Shown in pieces: positions 50,949 to 59,012 of a stretch of DNA of 64,000 nt; the stretch's first letter is position 1, and each line of letters starts with the position of its first letter. The stretch comes from Streptomyces puniciscabiei. GTDB taxonomy: Bacteria > Actinomycetota > Actinomycetes > Streptomycetales > Streptomycetaceae. The translations under genes were made by a program, and so were the position numbers. The stretch is taken from the NCBI RefSeq assembly GCF_006715785.1, contig NZ_VFNX01000001.1:5436001-5500000 (forward strand). The letters run 5' to 3'. The notes under the pieces are model-generated. The model saw nothing but the letters and a program-made list of their open reading frames with translations, searched no databases and had not been told where the DNA came from.

Positions 50949-51514
50949 CGGTTCCTTCCTCCGCTCCCGCCGCCCCGGGCCGCCATCGCCGCGTGCACCC
51001 GCCGCGGATCGCCCTGGGGTCCCAGCAGGCGCGCCAGTTCGGCCATGCCCTTGGAGGTCTGGCTCTTCACGGTACCGACCGAGACCCCGAGCGCGAGCGC
51101 GGTGTCCTTCTCCGAGAGGTCGAACGCGTGCCGGAGCACCACACACGCCCGTTTGCGGAACGGCAGTCTGCGCAGCGCCTCCTGCACGTCCACCACCCCG
51201 GGCACGTCCGGGTTCTCGGTCCGCTCCTCGCGGTGCGACCGGAACAGCGCGATCCTGCGGCGTTCGCGCACCGCGCTGCGGATCCGGGTGCGGGCCAGGT
51301 TGGCGACCACGCCCCGCGCGTACGCCACCGGGTGGTCGGCCGCGCGCACCCGGTCCCAGCGGTGCCACAGCGCCAGCAGCGCGTCCGCCGCCAGGTCGTC
51401 GGCGGCGTCCGCCTCACCGGTCAACAGGGCGGCCAGACGGGAGAGCTCGGCGTAGTGCCGTTCGAAGAAGGCATGGAACTCCACGGAGGCGGCGTCGTCT
51501 ACGACTGTGCCCAC
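50945..51514 (-). CDS. SigE-family ECF RNA polymerase sigma factor
   Basis: The 189-residue sigma factor has region 2 (FHAFFERHYAELSRLAALLT, then DDLAADALLALWHRWDRV and HPVAYARGVVANLARTRIRS) and region 4 (RRLPFRKRACVVLRHAFDLS, then ALALGVSVGTVKSQTSKGMA). This is the SigE-family pattern common in Streptomyces. GTG 51514 gives the usual N-terminus, with GGGGG five bases upstream. Its membrane partner is encoded directly downstream. Confidence 0.92.
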   Translation of the reverse strand: MGTVVDDAASVEFHAFFERHYAELSRLAALLTGEADAADDLAADALLALWHRWDRVRAADHPVAYARGVVANLARTRIRSAVRERRRIALFRSHREERTENPDVPGVVDVQEALRRLPFRKRACVVLRHAFDLSEKDTALALGVSVGTVKSQTSKGMAELARLLGPQGDPRRVHAAMAARGGGSGGRNR

Positions 51515-51607
51515 GGGTGCCCCCTTCTCGGTGCGGCTCGGCGAGTGAACTGTACGGGTGGCCGGACAACGTATGGTCCACCGAACCAGATTCCGTAACA
51601 CGGGGAA

Positions 51608-51622
51608 AACCTGAAACAGGTT
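51608..51622. promoter_or_regulatory. AACCTG-AAA-CAGGTT palindrome
   Basis: A perfect 6-3-6 inverted repeat lies 63 bases before the purine-type permease start and 93 bases from the sigma-factor start on the other strand. It could be an operator for either divergent gene. Confidence 0.45.
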
Positions 51623-51685
51623 GAACAGGGGAACAATCCAGCCAGCATCCGCAAGCCGATCATCAGATTGACGAGGAGTGGGACC

Positions 51686-53083
51686 ATGTCAGTGGACCGG
51701 TACTTCAGGATCTCCGAGCGGGGATCCACGTTCGGCCGGGAGATACGCGGCGGCTTCGCCACGTTCTTCACCATGGCCTACATCCTGGTCCTGAATCCGA
51801 TCATCCTGGGCAGCGCCAAGGACAAGTTCGGACACACGCTGGACACCGGCCAACTCGTCACCGCCACCGCGCTGGTGGCGTGCGTGATGACGATCGTGAT
51901 GGGCGTCGGCGGCAACCTCCCGCTCGCCATCGCCGCCGGCCTCGGCCTCAACGCGGTCGTCGCCTTCCAGCTGGCGCCCCTGATGAGCTGGCCCGACGCG
52001 ATGGGCCTGGTGGTCCTGGAGGGCCTGGTCATCTGCCTGCTGGTCCTCACCGGCCTGCGGAAGGCCATCATGAACGCCATCCCGCAGCAGCTGAAGCAGG
52101 CCATCGGCGTCGGTATCGGCCTGTTCATCGCCTTCATCGGCTTCGTGGACGCCGGGTTCGTCAGCCGCATCCCCGATGCCGCGCACACCACCGTGCCGGT
52201 GCAGCTCGGCGCCGTCGGGCGCCTCACCGGCTGGCCCGTGCTCGTCTTCTGTCTCGGCGTGCTGCTGACCGTCGCGCTGCTCGCGCGGAAGGTGAAGGGC
52301 GCGATCCTCATCAGCATCGTGACGATGACCGTCGTCGCGATCGTCATCAACGCCGTCGCCGACATCAAGAGCTGGGGCCTGACCACGCCCAAGGTCCCCG
52401 ACAAGCTCGTGGCCGCACCGGACTTCGGGCTCATCGGTCACTTCAGCCTGTTCGGCGGTTTCGCCAAGGCCGGCGTCCTCACCGCCGTCCTGCTGGTCTT
52501 CACCCTCATCCTGTCCGACTTCTTCGACGCCATGGGCACGATCGTCGGCATCAGCGCCGAGGCCGGACTGCTGGACGACAGGGGGCAGGTGCCCGGCATC
52601 GGACGGGTGCTGTTCATCGACGGCGCCGCGGCCGTCGCCGGCGGTCTCGGCTCGGCCTCCTCCAACACCGCCTACATCGAGTCCGCGGCCGGCGTCGGCG
52701 AGGGCGCCCGCACCGGCCTCGCCAACCTCGTCACCGGCGGCCTGTTCGGCCTCGCCCTCTTCCTCACCCCGCTGCTCACCATCGTCCCGCTCCAGGCCGC
52801 GGCCCCCGCGCTGATCGCGGTGGGCTTCCTGATGATGACCCACGTCAAGCACATCGACTGGGACCGGTACGAGATCGCCATCCCCGCGTTCCTGACCATC
52901 GCGGCGATGCCCTTCACCTACTCCATCACCGACGGGATCGGGGCCGGTTTCCTGTCCTACGTCGTCATCAAGTCGGTGCTGGGCAAGGCGCGGGAGGTCA
53001 ACTGGCTGCTGTGGGGGGTCTCGGCGCTGTTCCTGGTGTACTTCGCGATCGACCCCGTCGAGCAGATCCTCGGGGTGAAGTAA
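51686..53083 (+). CDS. NCS2 (AzgA-like) purine permease
   Basis: The 465-residue protein has about 12-14 membrane segments and the AzgA/GhxP-type NCS2 signatures: EIRGGFATFFTMAYILVLNP at the start, LPLAIAAGLGLNAVVAF in the first half, LSDFFDAMGTIVGISAEAG and GLGSASSNTAYIESAAGVGE in the second. The family takes up adenine, guanine or hypoxanthine with protons. AGGAG eight bases before ATG 51686 supports the start. Confidence 0.92.
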   Translation: MSVDRYFRISERGSTFGREIRGGFATFFTMAYILVLNPIILGSAKDKFGHTLDTGQLVTATALVACVMTIVMGVGGNLPLAIAAGLGLNAVVAFQLAPLMSWPDAMGLVVLEGLVICLLVLTGLRKAIMNAIPQQLKQAIGVGIGLFIAFIGFVDAGFVSRIPDAAHTTVPVQLGAVGRLTGWPVLVFCLGVLLTVALLARKVKGAILISIVTMTVVAIVINAVADIKSWGLTTPKVPDKLVAAPDFGLIGHFSLFGGFAKAGVLTAVLLVFTLILSDFFDAMGTIVGISAEAGLLDDRGQVPGIGRVLFIDGAAAVAGGLGSASSNTAYIESAAGVGEGARTGLANLVTGGLFGLALFLTPLLTIVPLQAAAPALIAVGFLMMTHVKHIDWDRYEIAIPAFLTIAAMPFTYSITDGIGAGFLSYVVIKSVLGKAREVNWLLWGVSALFLVYFAIDPVEQILGVK

Positions 53084-53097
53084 GGCACGCGCCTTAC
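53080..53097. terminator. Hairpin terminator overlapping the permease stop codon
   Basis: GTAAGGC (53080-53086) pairs with GCCTTAC (53091-53097) around a 4-base loop and includes the TAA stop. It serves two convergent genes. Confidence 0.65.
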
Positions 53098-53104
53098 GGG
53101 CGCC

Positions 53105-54559
53105 CTACTTCAGCGCCGCCTGCATCATCGCCTTGGCCACCGGCGCCGCCAGACCGTTGCCGCTGACCTCCGACCGAGCCGCGTCCGACTGCTCGATCAT
53201 CACAGCGACAGCCACCTCCTTGCCGTTGGTGTCGGACTTGGCGAAGGACGTGAACCAGGCGTACGGCGTCTTGCTGTTGTTCTCGCCGTGCTGGGCGGTG
53301 CCGGTCTTGCCGCCGACGGTGGCGCCGTCGATCAGGGCGTTCGTGCCGGTGCCGTCCTTGACCACCGTCTCCATCGCCGACTGCAGCTGGCCGGCGGTGG
53401 AGGAACTGACGATCTCCTTGCTGTCCGCGCTGTCGTCGTAGTTCTGCAACACATCACCGCCGCTGTCGGTGATCTGCGACACCATGTGCGGCGAGACCAG
53501 CTTGCCGCCGTTGGCAATGGCCGCGGACACCATGGCCATCTGCAGCGGGGTCGCGGTGACGTCGAACTGGCCGATGCCGGAATACGCGGTCTGCGGCTGG
53601 TCCATGCCGGAGGGGTACACGCTGGCGTAGGCCCGCACCGGCACGTCCTGCGCGTCGTCGTTGAAACCGAACTTCTCGGCCATGGCCCTCACCTTGTCCT
53701 GGCCGAGCTGGACGGCCATGTGCCCGAAGACGTTGTTGCAGGAGTACTGCAGGGCCTTGCGGATCGAGGCGTTCTTGCACGGCGCCGACTTGTTCTCGTT
53801 CACCAGCACGTGCGTCGTGCCCGGCGGGGTGTAGGGGTCCGGGCTGTCGGTCGGGTCGTCCACGTTCTTGTACAGCCCGTCCTCCAGCGCGGCCGCCGCC
53901 ACGACCAGCTTGAAGGTCGAGCCCGGCGGCAGCGGCTGGCGCAGCGCGCGGTTGGTGAGCGGCTTGTCCTTGTCGGCATTGAGCTGCTTCCAGGCGGACC
54001 CGGCCGTATTGGCATCGGTCAGCGCGGAGGGGTCGTACGACGGTGTGGAAACCACGGCGAGGATCTTGCCGGTCTTCGGGTCGATCGCGACGGCCCCGCC
54101 CTTCTTGCCGCCGAGCGCGCGGTAGGCCGCCTTCTGCACGTCCGGGTCGATGGTGGTGAGCACGTTGCCCGGGTCGGCGCGCTTGCCGGTGAGCGTGTCC
54201 AGCACGGTCTTCAGCCGGTTGTCCGTGCCGTTGAGCACGTCCTTGTAGATGCCCTCGAGCTGGGTGGGGGCGTAGGCCTGCGAGGCGTAGCCCGTCAGCG
54301 CGGCGTAGAGCCTGCCGTCCGTGTACGTCCGCTTGTACGCGAGGTCGCTCCCCTTCGTCCGGGTGGAGCCGGTGATCGCGTTCCCGGCCACGATGATGTT
54401 CCCCAGCGGCCGCGAGTACGTCTGGATCGCGTTGCGCCGGTTGCTGTTGTCGTCCGCGAGGGCCTTGCCGTCGTAGAACTGCACCCACGTCGCCCTGACC
54501 AGCAGAGCGAGCACGAGCAGCAGCGTGAAGACGGACACCCGCCTGATCGTCTTGTTCAT
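53105..54559 (-). CDS. Class B penicillin-binding protein (transpeptidase)
   Basis: The 484-residue protein crosslinks peptidoglycan at the outer membrane face. It has one N-terminal membrane anchor (RVSVFTLLLVLALLVRAT), a dimerisation region, and a transpeptidase domain with SxxK in PPGSTFKLV near residue 208, SxN in YSCNNVFGH, and KTGTAQHGEN near residue 415. It is the short PbpA-like form that is paired with RodA in the dcw-like gene clusters of actinobacteria. Here no RodA gene is adjacent, so it is probably one of several paralogs. Confidence 0.93.
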   Translation of the reverse strand: MNKTIRRVSVFTLLLVLALLVRATWVQFYDGKALADDNSNRRNAIQTYSRPLGNIIVAGNAITGSTRTKGSDLAYKRTYTDGRLYAALTGYASQAYAPTQLEGIYKDVLNGTDNRLKTVLDTLTGKRADPGNVLTTIDPDVQKAAYRALGGKKGGAVAIDPKTGKILAVVSTPSYDPSALTDANTAGSAWKQLNADKDKPLTNRALRQPLPPGSTFKLVVAAAALEDGLYKNVDDPTDSPDPYTPPGTTHVLVNENKSAPCKNASIRKALQYSCNNVFGHMAVQLGQDKVRAMAEKFGFNDDAQDVPVRAYASVYPSGMDQPQTAYSGIGQFDVTATPLQMAMVSAAIANGGKLVSPHMVSQITDSGGDVLQNYDDSADSKEIVSSSTAGQLQSAMETVVKDGTGTNALIDGATVGGKTGTAQHGENNSKTPYAWFTSFAKSDTNGKEVAVAVMIEQSDAARSEVSGNGLAAPVAKAMMQAALK

Positions 54560-54636
54560 CCCGCTCCGAAGACGAGCGGGACGGGGCCGATCGTTCCCGT
54601 ACGCCCCGTTTTCTCATCGTGCGCTCAGCAAACGCC

Positions 54637-55296
54637 TCACCGCGCGCTCAGGAAACCGGCCTCGTAGGCGGCGATCACCGCCTGGGTGCGGTCCCGGGTG
54701 CCCGTCTTGGCCAGCACCGCCGCGACGTGCGACTTCACGGTGGCGGGACCCACGTCCAGCCGCCGGGCGATCTCGGCGTTGGTCAGTCCCTCGGCCATGT
54801 GCCGCAGCACATCGCGCTCGCGTCCGGTGAGTTTGCTCACCCACGGCGCGGACGGGGCGGCCCCGCGCCCGTGTTCGGCCGCGAGGGCGCGGACGGCCGA
54901 CGGGAACAGCAGGCTGTCGGTGCGCGCGACCAGCCGTACCGTCTGTACGAGGGTGTCGGCGTCCGCCCGCTTGAGCAGGAACCCGGAGGCTCCGGCGCGC
55001 AGCGCGTCGTACACGTAGGAGTCGTTCTCGAAGGTGGTCACGACCACGATCCGGGGCGGCTCGTCAAGGCCGGCGAGGATCTGCTCGGTGGCCCGGATGC
55101 CGTCGATCTCCGGCATGCGGACGTCCATGAGGACGACATCGGGCCGCAGCTCCCGCACGACGGACACGGCCTCGGCACCGGTCGCCGCCTCACCGACCAC
55201 CTCCACGTCGGGCTCGACGGAGAGGATGGCACGCAGGGCGGTGCGGACCATGCGTTCGTCCTCGGCGAGGACGGTCCGGATCGCGGGCTGGGGCAT
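54637..55296 (-). CDS. NarL/LuxR-type response regulator
   Basis: The 219-residue response regulator has a receiver domain with acidic pocket AEDERM, phospho-acceptor Asp in VVLMDVRMPEIDG near residue 53, VVTTFEND, and the Lys of GFLLKRADADTL. The LuxR helix-turn-helix is LTGRERDVLRHMAEGLTNAE then RRLDVGPATVKSHVAAVL. It is encoded 30 bases after the kinase gene. ATG 55296 with AAAGGA upstream is a proper start. Confidence 0.93.
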   Translation of the reverse strand: MPQPAIRTVLAEDERMVRTALRAILSVEPDVEVVGEAATGAEAVSVVRELRPDVVLMDVRMPEIDGIRATEQILAGLDEPPRIVVVTTFENDSYVYDALRAGASGFLLKRADADTLVQTVRLVARTDSLLFPSAVRALAAEHGRGAAPSAPWVSKLTGRERDVLRHMAEGLTNAEIARRLDVGPATVKSHVAAVLAKTGTRDRTQAVIAAYEAGFLSAR

Positions 55297-55326
55297 ACGA
55301 GTCCTTTCGGCGGTCACGCTGCGGTG

Positions 55327-56568
55327 TCAGGCAGCCTTCAACGGAAGTCGTACGCACAGGCGCCAGGTGTCTCCCGCCGGCCCCGCCTGTGCCGTGCCGC
55401 CGAGCAGCCGCACCCGGTCGGCGATGCCCCGCAGACCGTGGCCGCCGCCGGGCCGGGGAGCCGGGGCCGCGCCCAGGGGGTTCTCGACGGTGAGCTCCAG
55501 ATGCCCGGCGGCGGAGGCGATGCGGACGGTGACGGGCGTACCGGCATGCTTCAGGGCGTTGCTCAGCCCCTCCTGCACGATCCGGTACGCCTCCCGGGAG
55601 ACCAGCGGCGGCAGCGCGGCGGGGTCGGCGGCGACGGTGGCCGTCACGGGCTGCCCGGCGGCCCGGGTCCGGCGCAGCAGACCCTCCAGGTCGCTCTCCA
55701 GGGTCGGCGCGGGCGCGGTGCCGGGCGCGTCCCCGTCCCGCAACACGCCCAGCACGGAGTCGAGTTCGCCGACCGTGCGCCGGGTGGTCTCCTCGATGGC
55801 GGCGAGCGCCTCGCGCACGAACTCCGGGTCGGTGTCGAGGAGCCGGCGGGCCGCGCCCGCCTGGAGGGTGACGGCGCTCAGCGCGTGGCCGACGGAGTCG
55901 TGCAGCTCGCGGGCGAGCCGGTTGCGCACGGCGAGGTCGGCGGCGCGGGCCTCGGCGGCGGCCAGCCGGTCCTCGCGGGTGGGTCCGAGCAGCGCGGGCG
56001 CCCAGCGGGCCAGCAGCGCCCCGCAGCCGGCGGCGCACGCGGCGAGCGCGAACAGCATGGCCAGGCCCGCGAGCGGGGACAGCGCGGCCGCCCAGCCGTG
56101 GTCGAGGGCATGGGGCAGGGCGAGCGGGGAGCGGCGCAGTCCCGCGAACAGGGGCAGCACGATCAGCACCACCGCGAACGGCGGCACGGCCAGCGACATT
56201 CCGGCGATGATCCCGCCGAGGCCGAGGTGCAGCGTGAACCAGGCCGCCGTACGGGCCCGTTCGGCCCGCGTCCGGGCCGGGCCGTGGGCGAGCAGGTCCG
56301 CGTCGATCCCGCACAGGGCCCGTACCGCCGCCGACTCCAGCGGCCGGGTCAGCGGGAACAGCGCGGTGACGGCGGCGATCGGCAACCCGACCGCGAACGA
56401 ACCCAGTTGGAGCGGCAGCGACTGGAAGACGTCGTCCACACCGGTGAGCGGCCCGACGATCACCGAGCCGACGAGGACGTACGGCATGGCGAGCGCGCCG
56501 CCGAGGATCAGATGGATCCACCGGCGCCGCGCCCGCCCGCCCAGCAGCGTCCCCAACGCCCTTGTCAC
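55327..56568 (-). CDS. Two-component sensor histidine kinase (NarL-type partner)
   Basis: The 413-residue kinase has four to six membrane segments, the HisKA_3 dimer/phosphoacceptor box RLARELHDSVGHALSAVTLQ near residue 218, and a HATPase_c domain with EGLSNALKHAGTPV (N box) and GGGHGLRGIADRVRLLGG (G1 box). Kinases of this type pair with NarL-like regulators, as here. The GTG start overlaps the stop of the membrane protein gene upstream (GTGA). Confidence 0.92.
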   Translation of the reverse strand: MTRALGTLLGGRARRRWIHLILGGALAMPYVLVGSVIVGPLTGVDDVFQSLPLQLGSFAVGLPIAAVTALFPLTRPLESAAVRALCGIDADLLAHGPARTRAERARTAAWFTLHLGLGGIIAGMSLAVPPFAVVLIVLPLFAGLRRSPLALPHALDHGWAAALSPLAGLAMLFALAACAAGCGALLARWAPALLGPTREDRLAAAEARAADLAVRNRLARELHDSVGHALSAVTLQAGAARRLLDTDPEFVREALAAIEETTRRTVGELDSVLGVLRDGDAPGTAPAPTLESDLEGLLRRTRAAGQPVTATVAADPAALPPLVSREAYRIVQEGLSNALKHAGTPVTVRIASAAGHLELTVENPLGAAPAPRPGGGHGLRGIADRVRLLGGTAQAGPAGDTWRLCVRLPLKAA

Positions 56569-57512
56569 TGGGCCACCTTGGCGGGCCGGTCCATGAGGAA
56601 GCGGGCGATGACGCTCGCCACGAGGATGCCGGTGATCACCTGCCCAGCGTAGGCGAGGCCGGTCAGCGGTGCCGGCACGTCGCCCGTCACCAGCACCGCC
56701 AGCGACATCCAGCCGCCCCAGCAGGCCACCGCCCCGGAGCCGGTCCAGGCCAGGGCGAGCGGCACGGCGACCGGCAGCCCGGCGCCCCGGCGGAAGGCGA
56801 GCTGCCAGGCACCGGTGACGGCCCCGGCGAGAAAGAGGACGTAGACGAACTCCATGGACCGGTCCCCGCCGCCGTCGGGCCCGATCGCCCCAGAGCCCCT
56901 CAGCAGCCGCACAGCGCACGGGACCAGCGCGACCAGCGCCGCCGCCACGGCCGTCCGCCGGCGTGCCCTCCCCGCGCTCCCGGTGCCCGGCAGCTCCCGC
57001 ACCCGCCCCCGCCACAGATGCCCCCAGCGCTCGCGGGCGTACCCGGTGAACAACGCGCCGAGCGCCAGCCCCTGCACGATGAACCCGCCGTACACCATCC
57101 CGAAGACCCAGTCGGCCAGGAAGGGCCTGTCACCCGCGCCGCCGCCCCCGCCCTGGCCGGTGTGCAGGAGGAGTTGCAACGGGAAGCCCACCATGATCGG
57201 CGCGAGGAGTCCCGCGGCGAGCCACATCGGCACCGCGAGCAGCCAGGCGGGCGCCCGGCGCCCCCACGGGCGGGTCAGCAGCAGCGCCAGCACCACGACG
57301 GCCGCGTCCATCAGCACGGTGAGGCCGTTGGCGAGCGCCATGGTCAGCCGGTGCTCCAGGAGCGGGCTGCCGTCCGGGATGCCGAGGTGGCTGCCGGCGA
57401 TCCAGGCGAGCTTGAGGGACAGATAGGGCAGGCAGGCGGCGACGGCGACGAGCCGGAGCGAGCGCCGGACGGCGCCGACACCGGCGGGAGCAGGGGCGGT
57501 TGAGTTCGTCAT
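56565..57512 (-). CDS. Polytopic membrane protein of the two-component operon
   Basis: The 315-residue protein has about eight hydrophobic segments, for example LRLVAVAACLPYLSLKLAW and AVVVLALLLTRPWG. A Gly-rich loop (TGQGGGGGAGDRPF) lies between segments. No known family is recognised. Translational coupling to the kinase suggests that it senses or transmits a membrane signal to it. Confidence 0.82.
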   Translation of the reverse strand: MTNSTAPAPAGVGAVRRSLRLVAVAACLPYLSLKLAWIAGSHLGIPDGSPLLEHRLTMALANGLTVLMDAAVVVLALLLTRPWGRRAPAWLLAVPMWLAAGLLAPIMVGFPLQLLLHTGQGGGGGAGDRPFLADWVFGMVYGGFIVQGLALGALFTGYARERWGHLWRGRVRELPGTGSAGRARRRTAVAAALVALVPCAVRLLRGSGAIGPDGGGDRSMEFVYVLFLAGAVTGAWQLAFRRGAGLPVAVPLALAWTGSGAVACWGGWMSLAVLVTGDVPAPLTGLAYAGQVITGILVASVIARFLMDRPAKVAQ

Positions 57513-57590
57513 GGCCCAACGCTCCCGTGTGGGCGAGGGTGTTCACCTCCTGCGGCCCGACGATCCGTCTCCGCCGCACGGGGGAGGAAC

Positions 57591-58061
57591 TCAGGCGTCC
57601 AGGACGAGCACGACCTCCTCGATCTGCCGGCCCCGCCCGCTCGCGTACCCCCGGGCCCTGGCCGTCTCGCGGAACCCGCACTTGTGCAGCACCCGCAGCG
57701 ACGCGGCGTTGTCGGCCGCCGCCCGCGCGTACAGCGGCCGTTCGGGTACCTCGGCCAGCAGGGCCCGCAGCGCCGCCGTGGCGACGCCCCGGCCCCAGTA
57801 GGCGCGGTCGATCCAGTAGGTCACCTCGCGCTCGCCGGCCGCCCCGTAGACCGCCGCGCTGCCCACCACGTGGCCGTCGGCCAGGACCGTGCGCTGTATG
57901 TCGGAGGAGTTGCGCAGCCGCTCCCAGTGGGCCGCGAAGGACTCCCGGTCGTAGGGCTTCTCCGGGCCGAACGCGGCCATCCGGACGGCTTCCGGGTCGG
58001 TCATCTGCCGGAAGAACACCGGCAGGTCACCGTCCTCGACGACACGCAGCGCGATCTCCAT
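57591..58061 (-). CDS. GNAT-family N-acetyltransferase
   Basis: The 156-residue protein has the RimJ/RimL-like GNAT fold: VVEDGDLPVFFRQMTDPEAV at the start, YWIDRAYWGRGVATAALRAL (motif A, acetyl-CoA loop) near residue 81, and AADNAASLRVLHKCGFRETA (motif B). The substrate is unknown, commonly a protein N-terminus or small amine. It follows the IclR gene on the same strand. Confidence 0.9.
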   Translation of the reverse strand: MEIALRVVEDGDLPVFFRQMTDPEAVRMAAFGPEKPYDRESFAAHWERLRNSSDIQRTVLADGHVVGSAAVYGAAGEREVTYWIDRAYWGRGVATAALRALLAEVPERPLYARAAADNAASLRVLHKCGFRETARARGYASGRGRQIEEVVLVLDA

Positions 58062-58110
58062 GGGGATCGACCCTACGACGGCCGGGCGCCGGGCGCACGA
58101 CCGCCCGCGC

Positions 58111-58881
58111 TCAGAGCCTGCGCGTCGCGAGCGTCAGCCGGTCGCGGGCGTCGAACAGCGCGTCCTTGATCATCTGCTCGTGGGCGGGGGTCAGCCGGGC
58201 CACCGGCACCGAGCAGCTGATCGCGTCCCGGGCGGGGGTGCGGTAGGGGATCGCCACGCCGAAGCAGCGCAGGCCGAGGGTGTTCTCCTCGCGGTCGACC
58301 GCGAAGCCCTGCTCCCGCACCTGGTGCAGCTCCTCGATGAGCTTCTCCCGGTCGGTGAGGGTGTTCTCGGTGAGCGCGGGCAGCGTCTCCGGCAGCAGCT
58401 TGCGCACCTGTTCGTCGGTGTAGGTGGCGAGGATCGCCTTGCCGAGGGAGGTGGAGTGGGCCGGGAGCCGGCGCCCGACCCGGGTGAAGGGGCGCAGGTA
58501 GTGCTGGGACTGCCGGGTGGCGAGGTAGACGACGTTGGTGCCGTCGAGCCGGGCCAGGTGGATGGTCTCCGTGGTGTCGTCGGAGAGGCGGTCGAGCGTC
58601 GGCCGGGCGGCGGCCACCACCTCGTCGCCGTCGATGTACGAGGTGCCGACCAGCAGCGCCCGCACCCCGATGCCGTACCGGGTGCCCGTCGCGTCGGTCT
58701 CCACCCAGCCCAGCTCCACGAGCGTGCGCAGCAGCATGTACAGGCTGGACTTGGGGTATCCGACGGCCTCCTGCACGGCCGCGAGGGAGTGCATGCCGGG
58801 CTTGCCGGCGAAGTACTCGAGCAATTCAACGGTCCGTACCGCGGACTTGACCTGCGCCCCGCCTGTCTCGCCAGCCGACAT
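58111..58881 (-). CDS. IclR-family regulator
   Basis: The 256-residue protein has an IclR winged helix (KSAVRTVELLEYFAGKPGMH, then LAAVQEAVGYPKSSLYMLLR and LVELGWVETDATGTRYGIG) and an IclR effector domain (AHSTSLGKAILATY, then FAVDREENTLGLRCFGVAIP and HEQMIKDAL). It is divergent from the aldehyde dehydrogenase gene and probably controls it through the palindrome at 58946-58963. ATG 58881 is chosen over TTG 58899. Confidence 0.92.
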   Translation of the reverse strand: MSAGETGGAQVKSAVRTVELLEYFAGKPGMHSLAAVQEAVGYPKSSLYMLLRTLVELGWVETDATGTRYGIGVRALLVGTSYIDGDEVVAAARPTLDRLSDDTTETIHLARLDGTNVVYLATRQSQHYLRPFTRVGRRLPAHSTSLGKAILATYTDEQVRKLLPETLPALTENTLTDREKLIEELHQVREQGFAVDREENTLGLRCFGVAIPYRTPARDAISCSVPVARLTPAHEQMIKDALFDARDRLTLATRRL

Positions 58882-58945
58882 CGCCCTTGACCCCTTCAAT
58901 CGCCGGGAAATAGTCTCCGAGCAGCATATTCATCATCAGAGACAG

Positions 58946-58963
58946 CGTTCAGTATATCGAACG
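58946..58963. promoter_or_regulatory. Candidate IclR operator, CGTTC-N8-GAACG
   Basis: CGTTCAGTATATCGAACG is an 18-bp near-palindrome in the middle of the divergent IclR/aldehyde dehydrogenase promoter region, with an AT-rich centre. The place and shape suit IclR-type operators. Confidence 0.65.
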
Positions 58964-59012
58964 CGGCTGATCGGTGACCCTACTTCGTGCGGCCTTACTG
59001 GAGGGACCCGCG

